A stretch of DNA of 64,000 bases from NCBI GenBank assembly GCA_003343625.1, contig QAKV01000036.1, positions 28,141-92,140 of the forward strand, read 5' to 3'. The notes beneath the pieces were generated by a model that searched no databases, was not told the DNA's origin, and saw only the letters and a list, made by a program, of their open reading frames with translations. The stretch is from Clostridiales bacterium. Its GTDB lineage: Bacteria; Bacillota; Clostridia; Lachnospirales; Lachnospiraceae. The number at the start of each line of letters is the position of its first letter. Within the stretch, counting starts at the first letter, position 1. This document shows, piece after piece, positions 25,331 through 33,643 of the stretch. The position numbers and the translations under genes are program-made.

Positions 25331-25464
25331 GTGTGAAAAATAAGCCTGATAGCTTATTTTTCACACGGCTATTTGTGCCGGAGCGTCACAAATAGCTATG
25401 ATGGCATCAGAAAAATCGCATTTTCGATTTCTCTTCGCCCCGTCGCTGACGCTCCTGAATGGAG
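25331..25464 (+). ncRNA. Dispersed structured 5'-leader element, copy 3 (AraC gene; most complete)
   Basis: Hairpin 1: GTGTGAAAAATAAGC (25331-25345) and its perfect complement at 25352-25366. Hairpin 2: GCTATTTGTG (25368-25377), loop CCGGAGCGT (25378-25386), CACAAATAGC (25387-25396). Hairpin 3: AGAAAAATCG (25409-25418) with CGATTTCTCT (25425-25434). Then CCCCGTCGC and TGACGCTCC (25447-25455), the complement of GGAGCGTCA in hairpin 2. GGAG 25461-25464 is the Shine-Dalgarno of ATG 25471. Confidence 0.7.
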
Positions 25465-25470
25465 ATTTTT

Positions 25471-26304
25471 ATGACCGACTCTCTGCTTCTGCAAACCCGG
25501 CTTCGGGAAATCACCGTCAATCTGGAACGGGCCCATCTGCTCTGTTGCGATGCGTCCTGGGGCTGCGACAGGTTCGTGGCTCCCTACAGCAGCATCGGAC
25601 TGATTCTGGAAGGGGAAGGCACTATGCGCGCCGACGGCATGGAAATTCATCCGTCCAGAGGGCAGCTGTACCTGTTGCCTGCAAAAACCACCCAGTCCTT
25701 TTTCACGGACGCCGATCATCCTTACCGGAAATACTACTGCCACTTCGAGGCCTGCTGTCAGGGCAGCGAGCTGTTCGATCTGCTGCGCCTGCCTCTCTGC
25801 GTGGATGCGGCGGATTTTTCCACCGCTGTCTCGCTGTTTCAACGGATGATATCGGCCAGCAGCGAACAGGATCCGCTCTCCTGCATCAAATCCGGTCAAT
25901 CCGTCCTGGATCTGCTGGTCTATTATATGGAATGCTGTCCTCCGGGAAGCATCCGGCTGTCCCACAGCGACGTCGATTCCCCCTTAAGCCGGGCCGCCCG
26001 ATTCGCCGAAAACAGCCTGGATCAGTCCGTCACCGTAGCGAAAATGGCCGAGATCGCCGGGTATCATCCCGCCCACTTCACCAAGCTGTTCCAGCAGCGG
26101 ATGGGGATTTCACCCGTGCAATTCCTCATTCACAAAAAGACGGAAGCCGCCATCGAACAGCTGACGGCCACTTCTCTGCCCATCTCTTCCATCGCGGAAT
26201 CCCTGGGATTCGGGAGTCAGTTTTATTTCAGCAATTTCTTCAAAAAGCAGACCGGCATGACCCCTTCGGAATATCGCAAAGCGTTCTCACGTCCGCACGC
26301 CTGA
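25471..26304 (+). CDS. AraC-family transcriptional regulator with cupin-type N-terminus
   Basis: 277 aa from ATG 25471 (GGAG 7 nt upstream; ATG 25459 has no ribosome site). Residues ~1-110 are a cupin-like sensing domain (SIGLILEGEGTMRADGMEIHP, GQLYLLPAKTTQSFF). Residues ~175-277 are the double helix-turn-helix: VTVAKMAEIAGYHPAHFTKLF.QRMGISPVQFL and ISSIAESLGFGSQFYFSNFF.KQTGMTPSEYRK. It is divergent from the GH38-GH29 operon and very likely its sugar-responsive regulator. The mRNA leader contains the best-preserved copy of the dispersed structured element. Confidence 0.9.
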   Translation: MTDSLLLQTRLREITVNLERAHLLCCDASWGCDRFVAPYSSIGLILEGEGTMRADGMEIHPSRGQLYLLPAKTTQSFFTDADHPYRKYYCHFEACCQGSELFDLLRLPLCVDAADFSTAVSLFQRMISASSEQDPLSCIKSGQSVLDLLVYYMECCPPGSIRLSHSDVDSPLSRAARFAENSLDQSVTVAKMAEIAGYHPAHFTKLFQQRMGISPVQFLIHKKTEAAIEQLTATSLPISSIAESLGFGSQFYFSNFFKKQTGMTPSEYRKAFSRPHA

Positions 26305-26422
26305 CCGGTTCCATCCAGCACAGTGTAGCACCCCCTTTTCCGGATGAACATGCGATTTTCTGGCCGGAATATATGTTTTTTTCACATGCAGGCACGGCCG
26401 CCGCCCGCCGGGTGCACACCAC

Positions 26423-26462
26423 AAAAAGGGGCTCCGCATCGAGCGGACGCCCCCCTCTTTTC
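26423..26462. terminator. Bidirectional terminator between AraC and the DUF1934 gene
   Basis: An A-rich start followed by GGGGCTCCGC, a short loop, then GCGGACGCCCCC and TCTTTT forms an imperfect stem with A/T tracts on both sides, between convergent genes. Nothing else is evident in 26305-26472. Confidence 0.55.
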
Positions 26463-26472
26463 CTTCATTTGA

Positions 26473-26958
26473 TCAGGAACCGATCCATTCCTCCGATTCC
26501 CCTTTCTCCTCATCGAAAAAGTCAAACCGTTCCCCGCCCTTTTCCCTGACCTCGATCTGAATGCGGCAATCCGCCACATACTGATAATTGGCTTCCAGGG
26601 CATAGTCTACCTCTATGCTCAACCCGCTTTCCGATACCTGACATTCGACCCGATCCGTATCCAGGCCGATGGTCATGACCCCATAGGGCGTCTGGTACCG
26701 GGTGAGCGTTTTTTTCCCCTGCGCGAAGTTCATCTGCACATTCATAGGCCCTCTCCTGGTCAGCGTCAGCTCCCTGCCCCTGATACGGATCACGCTTTTC
26801 ACCGGTTCCCGGAAATCCTCCAGATATTCGTCGTAGAGCAGGAAATGGCTGCCGCTGCGGAAAAAATATTGCCCCTGCTGTACGGTTTCGATATCGTCAT
26901 CCATCCCGTCCTCCAGAAACTGCAGGCCGCAAATTGAGATCATCACATCTCTTGTCAT
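26473..26958 (-). CDS. DUF1934 (YwiB-like) beta-barrel protein
   Basis: 161 aa. Pattern ISICGLQFLEDGMDDDIETVQQGQYFFRSGSHFLLYDEYLED, GRELTLTRRGPMNVQMNFAQGKKTLTRYQTPYG and GLSIEVDYALEANYQYVADCRIQIEV is typical of DUF1934, which has a lipocalin-like fold and unknown function. It starts 4 nt after the murI stop, so it is cotranscribed with murI. The acidic C-terminal tail is not part of the family core. Confidence 0.85.
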   Translation of the reverse strand: MTRDVMISICGLQFLEDGMDDDIETVQQGQYFFRSGSHFLLYDEYLEDFREPVKSVIRIRGRELTLTRRGPMNVQMNFAQGKKTLTRYQTPYGVMTIGLDTDRVECQVSESGLSIEVDYALEANYQYVADCRIQIEVREKGGERFDFFDEEKGESEEWIGS

Positions 26959-26962
26959 CTTT

Positions 26963-27796
26963 TCAATATTCCTCTATATGTATCACTTTCGCGCTCAGCA
27001 CTCCGTATTTCATGATGGAGTTGGCGATGTGGATGAACTTTTCCGCCGCGTCGCTGACGAAGAAGCGGTACTGGTTCGTCCCGAGGCCGGGCGCTACCGG
27101 GTTGTACAGTTCCTTTTCCATCAGGAGTTCCTTCAATTCCCGCGCCGTCTCGTAGGCAGGATTGACCAACCTGACGCCTTCCCCCATAATCCGTCCCACG
27201 GTGGAGCGGATCAGCGGATAATGGGTGCATCCCAGGACCAGCGTATCGATACCGCTGTCGATCAGGCCATTCAGGTAGCGCATGGCGATTTCATCGGTCA
27301 CCGGATCCTGCCAGAGCCCCTCTTCCACCAACGGGACGAAGAGGGGACAGGCTTTTCCGATCACTTCGGCGTCCGGCCGGATTTTGCGGATATATTCGGT
27401 ATAAATGCCGCTGCCGATCGTTCCCTCCGTCCCGATCACGCCGATTTTTCCATTTTTCGTCTCATCCGCCGCTACCTTTGCGCCGGGTTTGATCACCCCG
27501 ATCACCGGGATCTCGATTTCCTTTTCCAGCTCATCCAGGGCGTAGGCGCTGGCCGTATTGCAGGCCACCACGATGGCTTTCACCTGCATCGTCTGCAAGA
27601 ACCGGACGATCTGTCTGGAATAGCGGATCACGGTTTCTTTCGACTTGCTCCCGTAAGGCGTCCGGGCCGTATCCCCGAAGTAGACCATCTTCTCATTGGG
27701 GATCTGCCGCATGATTTCCCTGGCCACTGTCAGGCCGCCCACCCCCGAGTCGAAGACTCCGATGGGCATCTGACGATTCATTTCCACTTTGTTCAT
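26963..27796 (-). CDS. murI: Glutamate racemase
   Basis: 277 aa; makes D-glutamate for peptidoglycan. MPIGVFDSGVGGLTVAREI contains the catalytic-site Asp/Ser, VVACNTASAYA (~85) the first catalytic Cys, and LVLGCTHYPLI (~195) the second Cys with the adjacent His. Start chosen at ATG 27796 (AAAGGA 5 nt upstream) rather than TTG 27814. Its 5' end overlaps a small membrane-protein gene in another frame. The gene is followed closely by DUF1934, a common clostridial arrangement. Confidence 0.95.
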   Translation of the reverse strand: MNKVEMNRQMPIGVFDSGVGGLTVAREIMRQIPNEKMVYFGDTARTPYGSKSKETVIRYSRQIVRFLQTMQVKAIVVACNTASAYALDELEKEIEIPVIGVIKPGAKVAADETKNGKIGVIGTEGTIGSGIYTEYIRKIRPDAEVIGKACPLFVPLVEEGLWQDPVTDEIAMRYLNGLIDSGIDTLVLGCTHYPLIRSTVGRIMGEGVRLVNPAYETARELKELLMEKELYNPVAPGLGTNQYRFFVSDAAEKFIHIANSIMKYGVLSAKVIHIEEY

Positions 27797-28064
27797 AGGT
27801 TTCCTTTTCTCCAAACCATTCTTCTATTTCATCCGGCAGCGCGAACCGGATTTCGATTTCTCCGGGCTCTGCAGTCAGAAGTTCTGCATAATCTTTCAGG
27901 CTGTCCCCCTCCGGACACAAACTTCCATCTTCCGCCGGCACTGCCCGGTAAGTATCCCGGGTCAGGGCGAACTGGGGATACAGAAGTCCCCAGAACATCA
28001 GGACGGCGAGGAAAACCGCTCCCGATCCGTTCTTTCCGCCCGTTCTTCGTTCCCGTCTTTTTTG
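27693..28064 (-). CDS. Small putative membrane/exported protein overlapping murI
   Basis: 123 aa from ATG 28064. A basic N-terminus (MQKRRERRTGGKNG) precedes one hydrophobic segment (AVFLAVLMFWGLLYPQFAL), then an exported-looking acidic part (SLKDYAELLTAEPGEIEIRFALPDEIEEWF). The last ~35 codons run inside murI in another frame, so the original stop may have been lost or the gene naturally overlaps murI by about 100 nt. I do not recognise the family with certainty. Confidence 0.45.
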   Translation of the reverse strand, partial: QKRRERRTGGKNGSGAVFLAVLMFWGLLYPQFALTRDTYRAVPAEDGSLCPEGDSLKDYAELLTAEPGEIEIRFALPDEIEEWFGEKETYEQSGNESSDAHRSLRLGGGRPDSGQGNHAADPQ

Positions 28065-28135
28065 CATCAGCCACACATCCTCTCCCTGTTTTCTCTCAGA
28101 AAAAGCATGGCCCCTGCGGCTGGTTTCTATACATT

Positions 28136-28816
28136 CTATTTCTTCTTCCGGTCGGAAATCATCTGGATCACCGTTTTTTCCTGGTTGTCGATATGTGCCT
28201 TGATGGTTCTGGCTCCCGTTTCGGGATCCTTGTCCCGGATGGACTCATAAATAGTGCGGTGTTCCCGGATCAGCCGTTCGTAACTGCCCTCGTCCTTGAC
28301 GTATTCCAGCCGGTAACGATACATCTGCTGGGACAGATTGCTGACCATCTGCATCAATCTGGTGTTTCCGCTGGCCACGAGGATAATATCGTGCAAGGCC
28401 ACATCCGCCCTGGCCATCTGGTTTGCATCTCCTCTCTTCGTCTCCCGTTCGAAGGCATCGCAGGCTTCTCTCAGCTGCTCCAGCTGCTGGGGAGTGATCC
28501 GCTCGCAGGCCAGCTCCACGGCCAACGCATCCAGCGCCCGCCGGACCTCCAGCACATCCCGCAGGCTCTTTTCCGTGATCTGAGCCACTTCCGCCCCCCG
28601 CCTGGGGATCATGGTCACCAAACCCTCCAGCTCCAGCTTGCGAATCGCCTCCCGGATGGGCGTTCTGGAAACGCCCAGTTTATCCGCCAGATGAATCTCC
28701 ATCAGCCGCTCCCCGGGCTTTAGCTCCCCTGTCAGAATGCTCTGGCGCAGGGTATTGAATACCACATCCCGCAAAGGCAGGTATTCATAATCCTTCTCTT
28801 TCCCAAATTCATTCAT
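28136..28816 (-). CDS. GntR-family (FadR subfamily) transcriptional regulator
   Basis: 226 aa from ATG 28816 (GGGAGAGAAGC upstream). Winged helix: VVFNTLRQSILTGELKPGERLMEIHLADKLGVSRTPIREAIRKLELEGLVTMIPRRGAEVAQIT. The C-terminal FCD effector domain has the metal/ligand pattern D(VALHDIILVASGN), H(REHRTIYESI) and H(IKAHIDNQEKTV). Located 36 nt after ispE in the same direction. FadR-type regulators usually sense carboxylic acids; the target here is unknown. Confidence 0.9.
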   Translation of the reverse strand: MNEFGKEKDYEYLPLRDVVFNTLRQSILTGELKPGERLMEIHLADKLGVSRTPIREAIRKLELEGLVTMIPRRGAEVAQITEKSLRDVLEVRRALDALAVELACERITPQQLEQLREACDAFERETKRGDANQMARADVALHDIILVASGNTRLMQMVSNLSQQMYRYRLEYVKDEGSYERLIREHRTIYESIRDKDPETGARTIKAHIDNQEKTVIQMISDRKKK

Positions 28817-28852
28817 GCTTCTCTCCCGTTTTCCCCGGCCGGATCTCATCCT

Positions 28853-29716
28853 TCATTCCGCAAATCCGGTCAGAAACACCTGTCCTGCCAGCCCCCGCGC
28901 TTTCAGATCCCCGAAAGCCCTTCTGGCGGTTTCCTCCTCCTCATAAATTCCAAATACCGTAGGACCGCTGCCGCTCATCAGCGCATTGAGCGCTCCTCGC
29001 TCCTTTAAGAATGCCTTGATCTCCTCTACCACAGGATACCGCGTGATCGTCACCGTTTCCAGCACATTTTCCATCCTGGCCGCGATTCCCTTCAAATCCC
29101 CTTCCCGAATGCAGCGCACCATGCCGTCGATATCAGGATGTTCCTTCAGGGTATCCGCATGCAGGTTTCCATAGACGAAAGCCGTGGAAACGTCGATATC
29201 CGGTTTTGCGATGACGAGGAAGGCCGCCGGCGGCTTTGGCAGAGGGGTCAGCCGTTCCCCGATCCCTTCCGCCAAAGCCGTCCCGCCCATCAGGCAGTAG
29301 GGAACATCCGCGCCGATCTTCACGCCCAGGTTCTGCTTCTCTTCCAGGGAAAGCCCCAGGGAAAAGAGCCGATCCATCCCGTGGATGGCAGCCGCCGCAT
29401 CCGCGCTGCCCCCGGCCATTCCGGCCGCCATGGGGATCCGCTTCTTCAGCGCTGCGGCCACTCCCTCCCGGATCCCGAAGATATCCTTCATGAGTTTGAT
29501 CGCTTTATAGATCAGGTTGTTCTCGTCTCCCGGAAGTTCTTCTTTGTCCGTCGAAACGAGGATGCGGTCTTCCTCCAGCTTCCGGAATGACAGGACATCG
29601 CAGATATCCACCGTCTGCATTACCATCTTCACCTCGTGATACCCGTCTTCCCGGCGGCGCAGCACATCCAGGCCGAGGTTGATCTTCGCCCTGGCTTCCA
29701 GTCTGATTTCGTCCAT
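28853..29716 (-). CDS. ispE: 4-diphosphocytidyl-2-C-methyl-D-erythritol kinase
   Basis: 287 aa GHMP kinase of the MEP isoprenoid pathway. N-terminal RLEARAKINLGLDVLRRREDGYHEV, the ATP-binding IPMAAGMAGGSADAAAAI (~90-107), IGADVPYCLMGGTALAEGIGE, and C-terminal LMSGSGPTVFGIY are all canonical. Start ATG 29716 follows AAAGGAGCGGAGAA. Cytosolic. It heads an ispE-gntR pair. Confidence 0.95.
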   Translation of the reverse strand: MDEIRLEARAKINLGLDVLRRREDGYHEVKMVMQTVDICDVLSFRKLEEDRILVSTDKEELPGDENNLIYKAIKLMKDIFGIREGVAAALKKRIPMAAGMAGGSADAAAAIHGMDRLFSLGLSLEEKQNLGVKIGADVPYCLMGGTALAEGIGERLTPLPKPPAAFLVIAKPDIDVSTAFVYGNLHADTLKEHPDIDGMVRCIREGDLKGIAARMENVLETVTITRYPVVEEIKAFLKERGALNALMSGSGPTVFGIYEEEETARRAFGDLKARGLAGQVFLTGFAE

Positions 29717-29793
29717 TTCTCCGCTCCTTTTGTACTTTGTATACACTGATTGTACTTAATTTTATACAATCCGGCAGGGTTTGTCAATGCAGC

Positions 29794-29851
29794 TCAGAAC
29801 AAGAGGAGGCCATCTCTGAAATACTCAGCTCATAGCCTCCTCTTGTTCTGA
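29794..29851. terminator. Perfect 17-bp inverted repeat
   Basis: TCAGAACAAGAGGAGGC (29794-29810) and its exact complement (29835-29851) flank a 24-nt loop, followed by ATTCTCTTTCTTT on the plus side. It lies just past the normal end of the GH13 remnant and ~80 nt upstream of ispE, and probably terminated the former GH13 gene on the minus strand. Confidence 0.55.
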
Positions 29852-29872
29852 ATTCTCTTTCTTTCCGGATGG

Positions 29873-30156
29873 TCAGATGCCGGTCTCCCGATACCATACT
29901 GCCGCTTCATATGGTTGAGCCGCACGACCCCGTCTTTCTCTTCCGCAGGCTCGGGGTAATTTCCAATCACCTGCGAGAATCCGTCCAGACAGGGAGCTCC
30001 TTTCCATTCGCAGTCCCTGCCGTAGAAGTTCGCCGCCACGATCAGCTCCTGATCCCCATAAGTCCTGCGATAGGCGAAGACGGAGGGGTGTTTTGGATCC
30101 AGCGGACGAACGTCGCCGCAGGCGATTACGTCCAGCTCCTTGCGCAGGGCGATCAG
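29873..30156 (-). pseudogene. GH13 alpha-glucosidase (oligo-1,6-glucosidase type) C-terminal remnant
   Basis: After an in-frame TAG at 30157-30159 the minus strand reads LIALRKELDVIACGDVRPLD, HPSVFAYRRTYGDQELIVAANFYG, a typical GH13 C-terminal domain. Near 29915 a one-base loss shifts the frame; the other frame gives PYEAAVWYRETGI and a stop at 29873, the expected family terminus. The catalytic barrel is missing. Upstream, 30160-30292, carries a short open stretch (VLFYSAIPREAEILRLVATS) that I cannot assign. Confidence 0.7.
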
Positions 30157-30292
30157 CTACTTTCGGTTCCAGGACGTGGCCACCAGACGCAGGATTTCCG
30201 CCTCCCTGGGGATCGCGGAATAAAAGAGCACAAAAAGGGGGTGCGCACAGGCTGCCGACAGCTCAGCAGTATGCAGCATCCCCTTGCGATTT

Positions 30293-31852
30293 TCAGTTCC
30301 ACCCTTTTACCACCAGAATTTTATCCCCGGCCTTCACCTCCTCCGAGGTCAGATCATTCATCTCCTTCATCCGCGCCACCGGCACATAGTATTTCTTCCC
30401 GATGCTCCACAGGCTATCCCCATCCTTGACGATGTAAGCCACGATCCCGGGCAGGGCGGACAGTTTTTCCGGATCCAGATCCGAAACGTTCACAGATGTC
30501 ACCATGGGTTCTTCGTGCACTTCGCAGACCATCCCCTGAAAGGACAGCATAGCCTTTCCGTCCGCTTCCTCCGAGTCCAGCATGGAGATGGTCAGCTGCT
30601 CCAGCGCGGGTTCGATCTCATATCGGCAGTCCTGACGGGCCTGAGGCACTTCCATAATGTAGGAGAAGGGCAGCGAATCCTTCAGACAGTAAAAGGGAAG
30701 ATCCGGATCCTGGGTGGTATAGAGTGCGCGCACCGAAATCGCTCCGGTCAGCTTTAATCCCTCCGGACAGGGTTCCACAGCGCCCATCTGGATTTCCCCA
30801 AAGCTGCCGCAGATCTGCTGCATTTTCGGCAAACCGGTTCCCACCGAAAACCGTCCGGACACTTTCGTCTTCCCCGTGTTTTTCGTCAGAAGCTGCTTGC
30901 AGCAGCCCGGCTGACGAACCGCTTCGATTTCCCGATCCACTCCGTACAGGTCGGATATCGTCTCCACCCGGATCTCCTCGTACAGTTTCATGTCCAGATC
31001 CAACACCAGATCCAGCGAAATTTTCCGTTCTTCCCCATCCGCATCCGCCTTCACTTCGAGTTCCTGATGCCCGATTCCGAATCGGATGTTTTCCAGCATT
31101 CCTTCCCGCATCCCCTGGCATTCCACCGCGCCCCTCACGGGTACCGAAGCCTCATACCAGACATCCGGCCGCTCCTCTCCTTCCCCTTCATACAGGATAA
31201 AGAGGGAAATCTCGCCCTCGAGAGCCAGCTTTTCGTCCTGCGCGCGACATGACATCTCCTTCAACGAACAGGTCTGCCAAAGCAGGTGGAATACGTTGGG
31301 CATTCCTCCCGGAAGCTCCAGATCCTGACGCACCCGGAAAATGTCCTTCTTGGCGATAACCAGATCCAACGCCTGAAGGGGAGCCGTTTTCATCTCCACG
31401 GTCTCCTCCCCGTCGATCCCCACCGCCGCCTCTATTTCCTCCACCTTTTCCACAGACAGATTCAGATCCACCAACGCCTGCACGGACAGCTTTCTGGAAT
31501 TGATCATGCCCACGCTGAGATCCTCCAGCATCGCCCGAACCGTCACGCTGTCGCTGGAGCTCACGCCGTTTAAATAAACCTGTTCCTCAAAGGGCAGGCT
31601 TCCCTCCATGCAGGCGGGCCGGTGTATTTCCTCATCCGAGATATAGAGTACCTGAAACTTCAACGTCCCTTTAATGCGCACATGGTCTTCCACGGCGCGC
31701 ATTTCTTCCACGTCCACATTTCCCTGCTCCGTCACCAGCTGATATACATCCGGCCTGGAATCCGTGATATTGATATCATCTTCGATGGTCATCTGTGCGT
31801 TTGCGCTGCATTTGACCTGATCCATATGTATGGTCCTTTTCACTAAATCCAT
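30293..31852 (-). CDS. SPOCS (DUF3794) domain protein with C-terminal LysM
   Basis: 519 aa from ATG 31852 (GGGAGGG upstream). Repeated DUF3794/SPOCS beta domains cover most of the chain, e.g. VDVEEMRAVEDHVRIKGTLKFQVLYISD and KLTGAISVRALYTTQDPDLPFYCLKDSLPFSY. The last ~50 residues are a LysM domain (IVAYIVKDGDSLWSIGKKYYVPVARMKEMNDLTSEEVKAGDKILVV). The architecture matches the clostridial sporulation-associated SPOCS-LysM proteins, thought to be spore coat or envelope components. No signal peptide. Transcribed alone; 31853-31938 holds an imperfect hairpin only. Confidence 0.85.
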   Translation of the reverse strand: MDLVKRTIHMDQVKCSANAQMTIEDDINITDSRPDVYQLVTEQGNVDVEEMRAVEDHVRIKGTLKFQVLYISDEEIHRPACMEGSLPFEEQVYLNGVSSSDSVTVRAMLEDLSVGMINSRKLSVQALVDLNLSVEKVEEIEAAVGIDGEETVEMKTAPLQALDLVIAKKDIFRVRQDLELPGGMPNVFHLLWQTCSLKEMSCRAQDEKLALEGEISLFILYEGEGEERPDVWYEASVPVRGAVECQGMREGMLENIRFGIGHQELEVKADADGEERKISLDLVLDLDMKLYEEIRVETISDLYGVDREIEAVRQPGCCKQLLTKNTGKTKVSGRFSVGTGLPKMQQICGSFGEIQMGAVEPCPEGLKLTGAISVRALYTTQDPDLPFYCLKDSLPFSYIMEVPQARQDCRYEIEPALEQLTISMLDSEEADGKAMLSFQGMVCEVHEEPMVTSVNVSDLDPEKLSALPGIVAYIVKDGDSLWSIGKKYYVPVARMKEMNDLTSEEVKAGDKILVVKGWN

Positions 31853-31938
31853 AAAAAATCCCTCCCTGCTGTCACTTAACCATATGCAGCAGAGAGGGAG
31901 ATTATGATAGCCGGTTTCCAAAATCAGAGGGGCCTCCG

Positions 31939-32844
31939 CTATTTTACGCAGCCGATGATTTCCCGAATATCCGAAATCCCGTGGTTTTCCAGAAACGTTT
32001 CCAACCCCTCGGCGATTTCGAGGGTGGCGTAAGGATTCACGAAGTTCATGGCGCCCACCGCTACCGCCGTGGCTCCTGCCATGAGAAATTCTACGGCGTC
32101 TTCCGCCGTGGCTATGCCGCCCATGCCGATGATGGGAATGCTCACCGCGTTGGCACACTGCCATACCATGCGCACCGCCACCGGCTTGACAGCGGGTCCG
32201 GACATTCCCCCAGTTTTATTGGCCAGCGCGAAACGTCTGCGCTCGATATCGATTTTCATGCCCGTGAGTGTATTGATCAGCGAAATCGCATCCGCTCCTG
32301 CAGCCTCCGCTGCCCTGGCCATCTCGGCAATATCCGTCACATTGGGGCTCAGTTTCATGATGACGGGCTGCCTGGCGATTTTTTTAATCCGCGAGGTGAT
32401 GTCGAACAGAGCGTCCGCCTTCTGCCCGAAGGCGATGGCCCCTTCCTTCACATTGGGGCAGGAAACGTTGATCTCCAGCATGTCCACCCGCTTCTGATCC
32501 CCCAGCTTTTCCACCACTTCCAGGTAGTCTTCCACCGTCTTGCCGCAAACGTTGACGATCACCTTCGTATCGAACTGTTTCAGAAATTCCAGGTCCCGTT
32601 GGATGAACACGTCCACGCCGGGGTTCTGCAGACCGATAGCGTTGAGCATCCCTCCGTATACCTCTGCCACCCTGGGAGTGGGATTGCCGGGCCAGGGTAC
32701 ATTGGCCACGCCCTTCGCCACCACCGCTCCCAGGCGGTTCAAATCCACGAATTCGCTGTATTCCATCCCGGAGCCGAACGTCCCGGAACCGGTCATCACC
32801 GGGTTTTTGAATTCCACTCCGGCTATTGTCACACTGGTATTCAT
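31939..32844 (-). CDS. pyrD: Dihydroorotate dehydrogenase B, catalytic subunit
   Basis: 301 aa FMN-binding TIM barrel of pyrimidine synthesis. Motifs: NPVMTGSGTFGSGMEY, VNVCGKTVEDYLEVVEKL, LEINVSCPNVKEGAIAFGQ (catalytic Cys in the type 1B NVSCPN motif), IMKLSPNVTDI, and the phosphate-binding GMGGIATAEDAVEFLMAGATAVAVG. The ATG at 32844 overlaps the pyrK stop (TGATG), so the two subunits are translationally coupled. Works with PyrK to pass electrons to NAD. Confidence 0.95.
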   Translation of the reverse strand: MNTSVTIAGVEFKNPVMTGSGTFGSGMEYSEFVDLNRLGAVVAKGVANVPWPGNPTPRVAEVYGGMLNAIGLQNPGVDVFIQRDLEFLKQFDTKVIVNVCGKTVEDYLEVVEKLGDQKRVDMLEINVSCPNVKEGAIAFGQKADALFDITSRIKKIARQPVIMKLSPNVTDIAEMARAAEAAGADAISLINTLTGMKIDIERRRFALANKTGGMSGPAVKPVAVRMVWQCANAVSIPIIGMGGIATAEDAVEFLMAGATAVAVGAMNFVNPYATLEIAEGLETFLENHGISDIREIIGCVK

Positions 32845-33623
32845 CAGATTTCCACCTCCCGCGCTTCGAAAACCGGCCCGTCCGTGCAGATGCGGGCGTT
32901 ATGAACATGGGAGTGATGATCCACGGCGGCTGTCTTACAGACGCATCCCAGGCATGCGCCCACGCCGCAGGCCATCCTCTCCTCCAGGGAAATGTAGGCC
33001 AAAATACCCTTTTCCATCGCGTAGCTGCGAATCGCTTTCAGCATTGGCATCGGGCCGCAGGCATAGAGGATGTCGGGTTCGATCCCGCCCTCTTTCAGCG
33101 CGTCCATGACATTTCCTTTCGTCCCCACGCTTCCGTCTTCGGTCGCGATGATCGTTTCCCCGTATTTTTCAAAATCTTCTTTTAAAAAGCACTGGCCGTC
33201 CCTGTAGCCGACCACAATGGTCTTTTCGCAGTCCAGCTCCTTCGCCAGCTGGAGAATGGGCGGAACGCCAATGCCCCCTCCCATCAGAACCGCCCGCATG
33301 CCGGGCCGGGCCTTTTCGACAGGAAAACCGTTTCCCAAAATGCCCAGCACCTCCACGGTATCGCCCTCTTTCAGGCCGGAAAACTCCGCAGTCCCTTTTC
33401 CCACCACGCGGTAGACCAACCGCAGCGTTTCTTCCTGCGCGTCCGCCTCGCAGATGCTGATGGGCCGGGGTAAAAGGGCGCTCTTATCTTCGGGATACAC
33501 GCCCACGAACTGTCCGCAGCGCGCCTCTTTCGCCAGATCCGTCTGCAGCCGCAGGTCGAAGACTCCATCCGCGAGCCGCTCCTGGCTCAACACCCGGGCG
33601 CAGGTCTTTTTCTTCTGTGCCAT
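32844..33623 (-). CDS. pyrK: Dihydroorotate dehydrogenase B, electron-transfer subunit
   Basis: 259 aa. FAD-binding part: LLPRPISICEAD (RPxS flavin motif), GMRAVLMGGGIGVPPILQLAKEL for NAD binding, and ILYACGPMPMLKAI. The C-terminal 2Fe-2S site reads LEERMACGVGACLGCVCKT with four cysteines. Start ATG 33623 follows CAGGAGG. Located between pyrC and pyrD. Confidence 0.95.
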   Translation of the reverse strand: MAQKKKTCARVLSQERLADGVFDLRLQTDLAKEARCGQFVGVYPEDKSALLPRPISICEADAQEETLRLVYRVVGKGTAEFSGLKEGDTVEVLGILGNGFPVEKARPGMRAVLMGGGIGVPPILQLAKELDCEKTIVVGYRDGQCFLKEDFEKYGETIIATEDGSVGTKGNVMDALKEGGIEPDILYACGPMPMLKAIRSYAMEKGILAYISLEERMACGVGACLGCVCKTAAVDHHSHVHNARICTDGPVFEAREVEI

Positions 33624-33643
33624 TTTCTGTCAACCTCCTGTAT

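Noticed and set aside
25331-25464. Insertion sequence or CRISPR repeat explanation for the dispersed element
   Set aside because: No transposase, no regular spacing; copies are single, structured and tied to start codons. A mobile palindromic repeat remains possible and is noted in the findings.
26978-28723. 581-codon open frame on the plus strand
   Set aside because: Antisense of murI, the small membrane protein and the GntR gene; no ribosome site.
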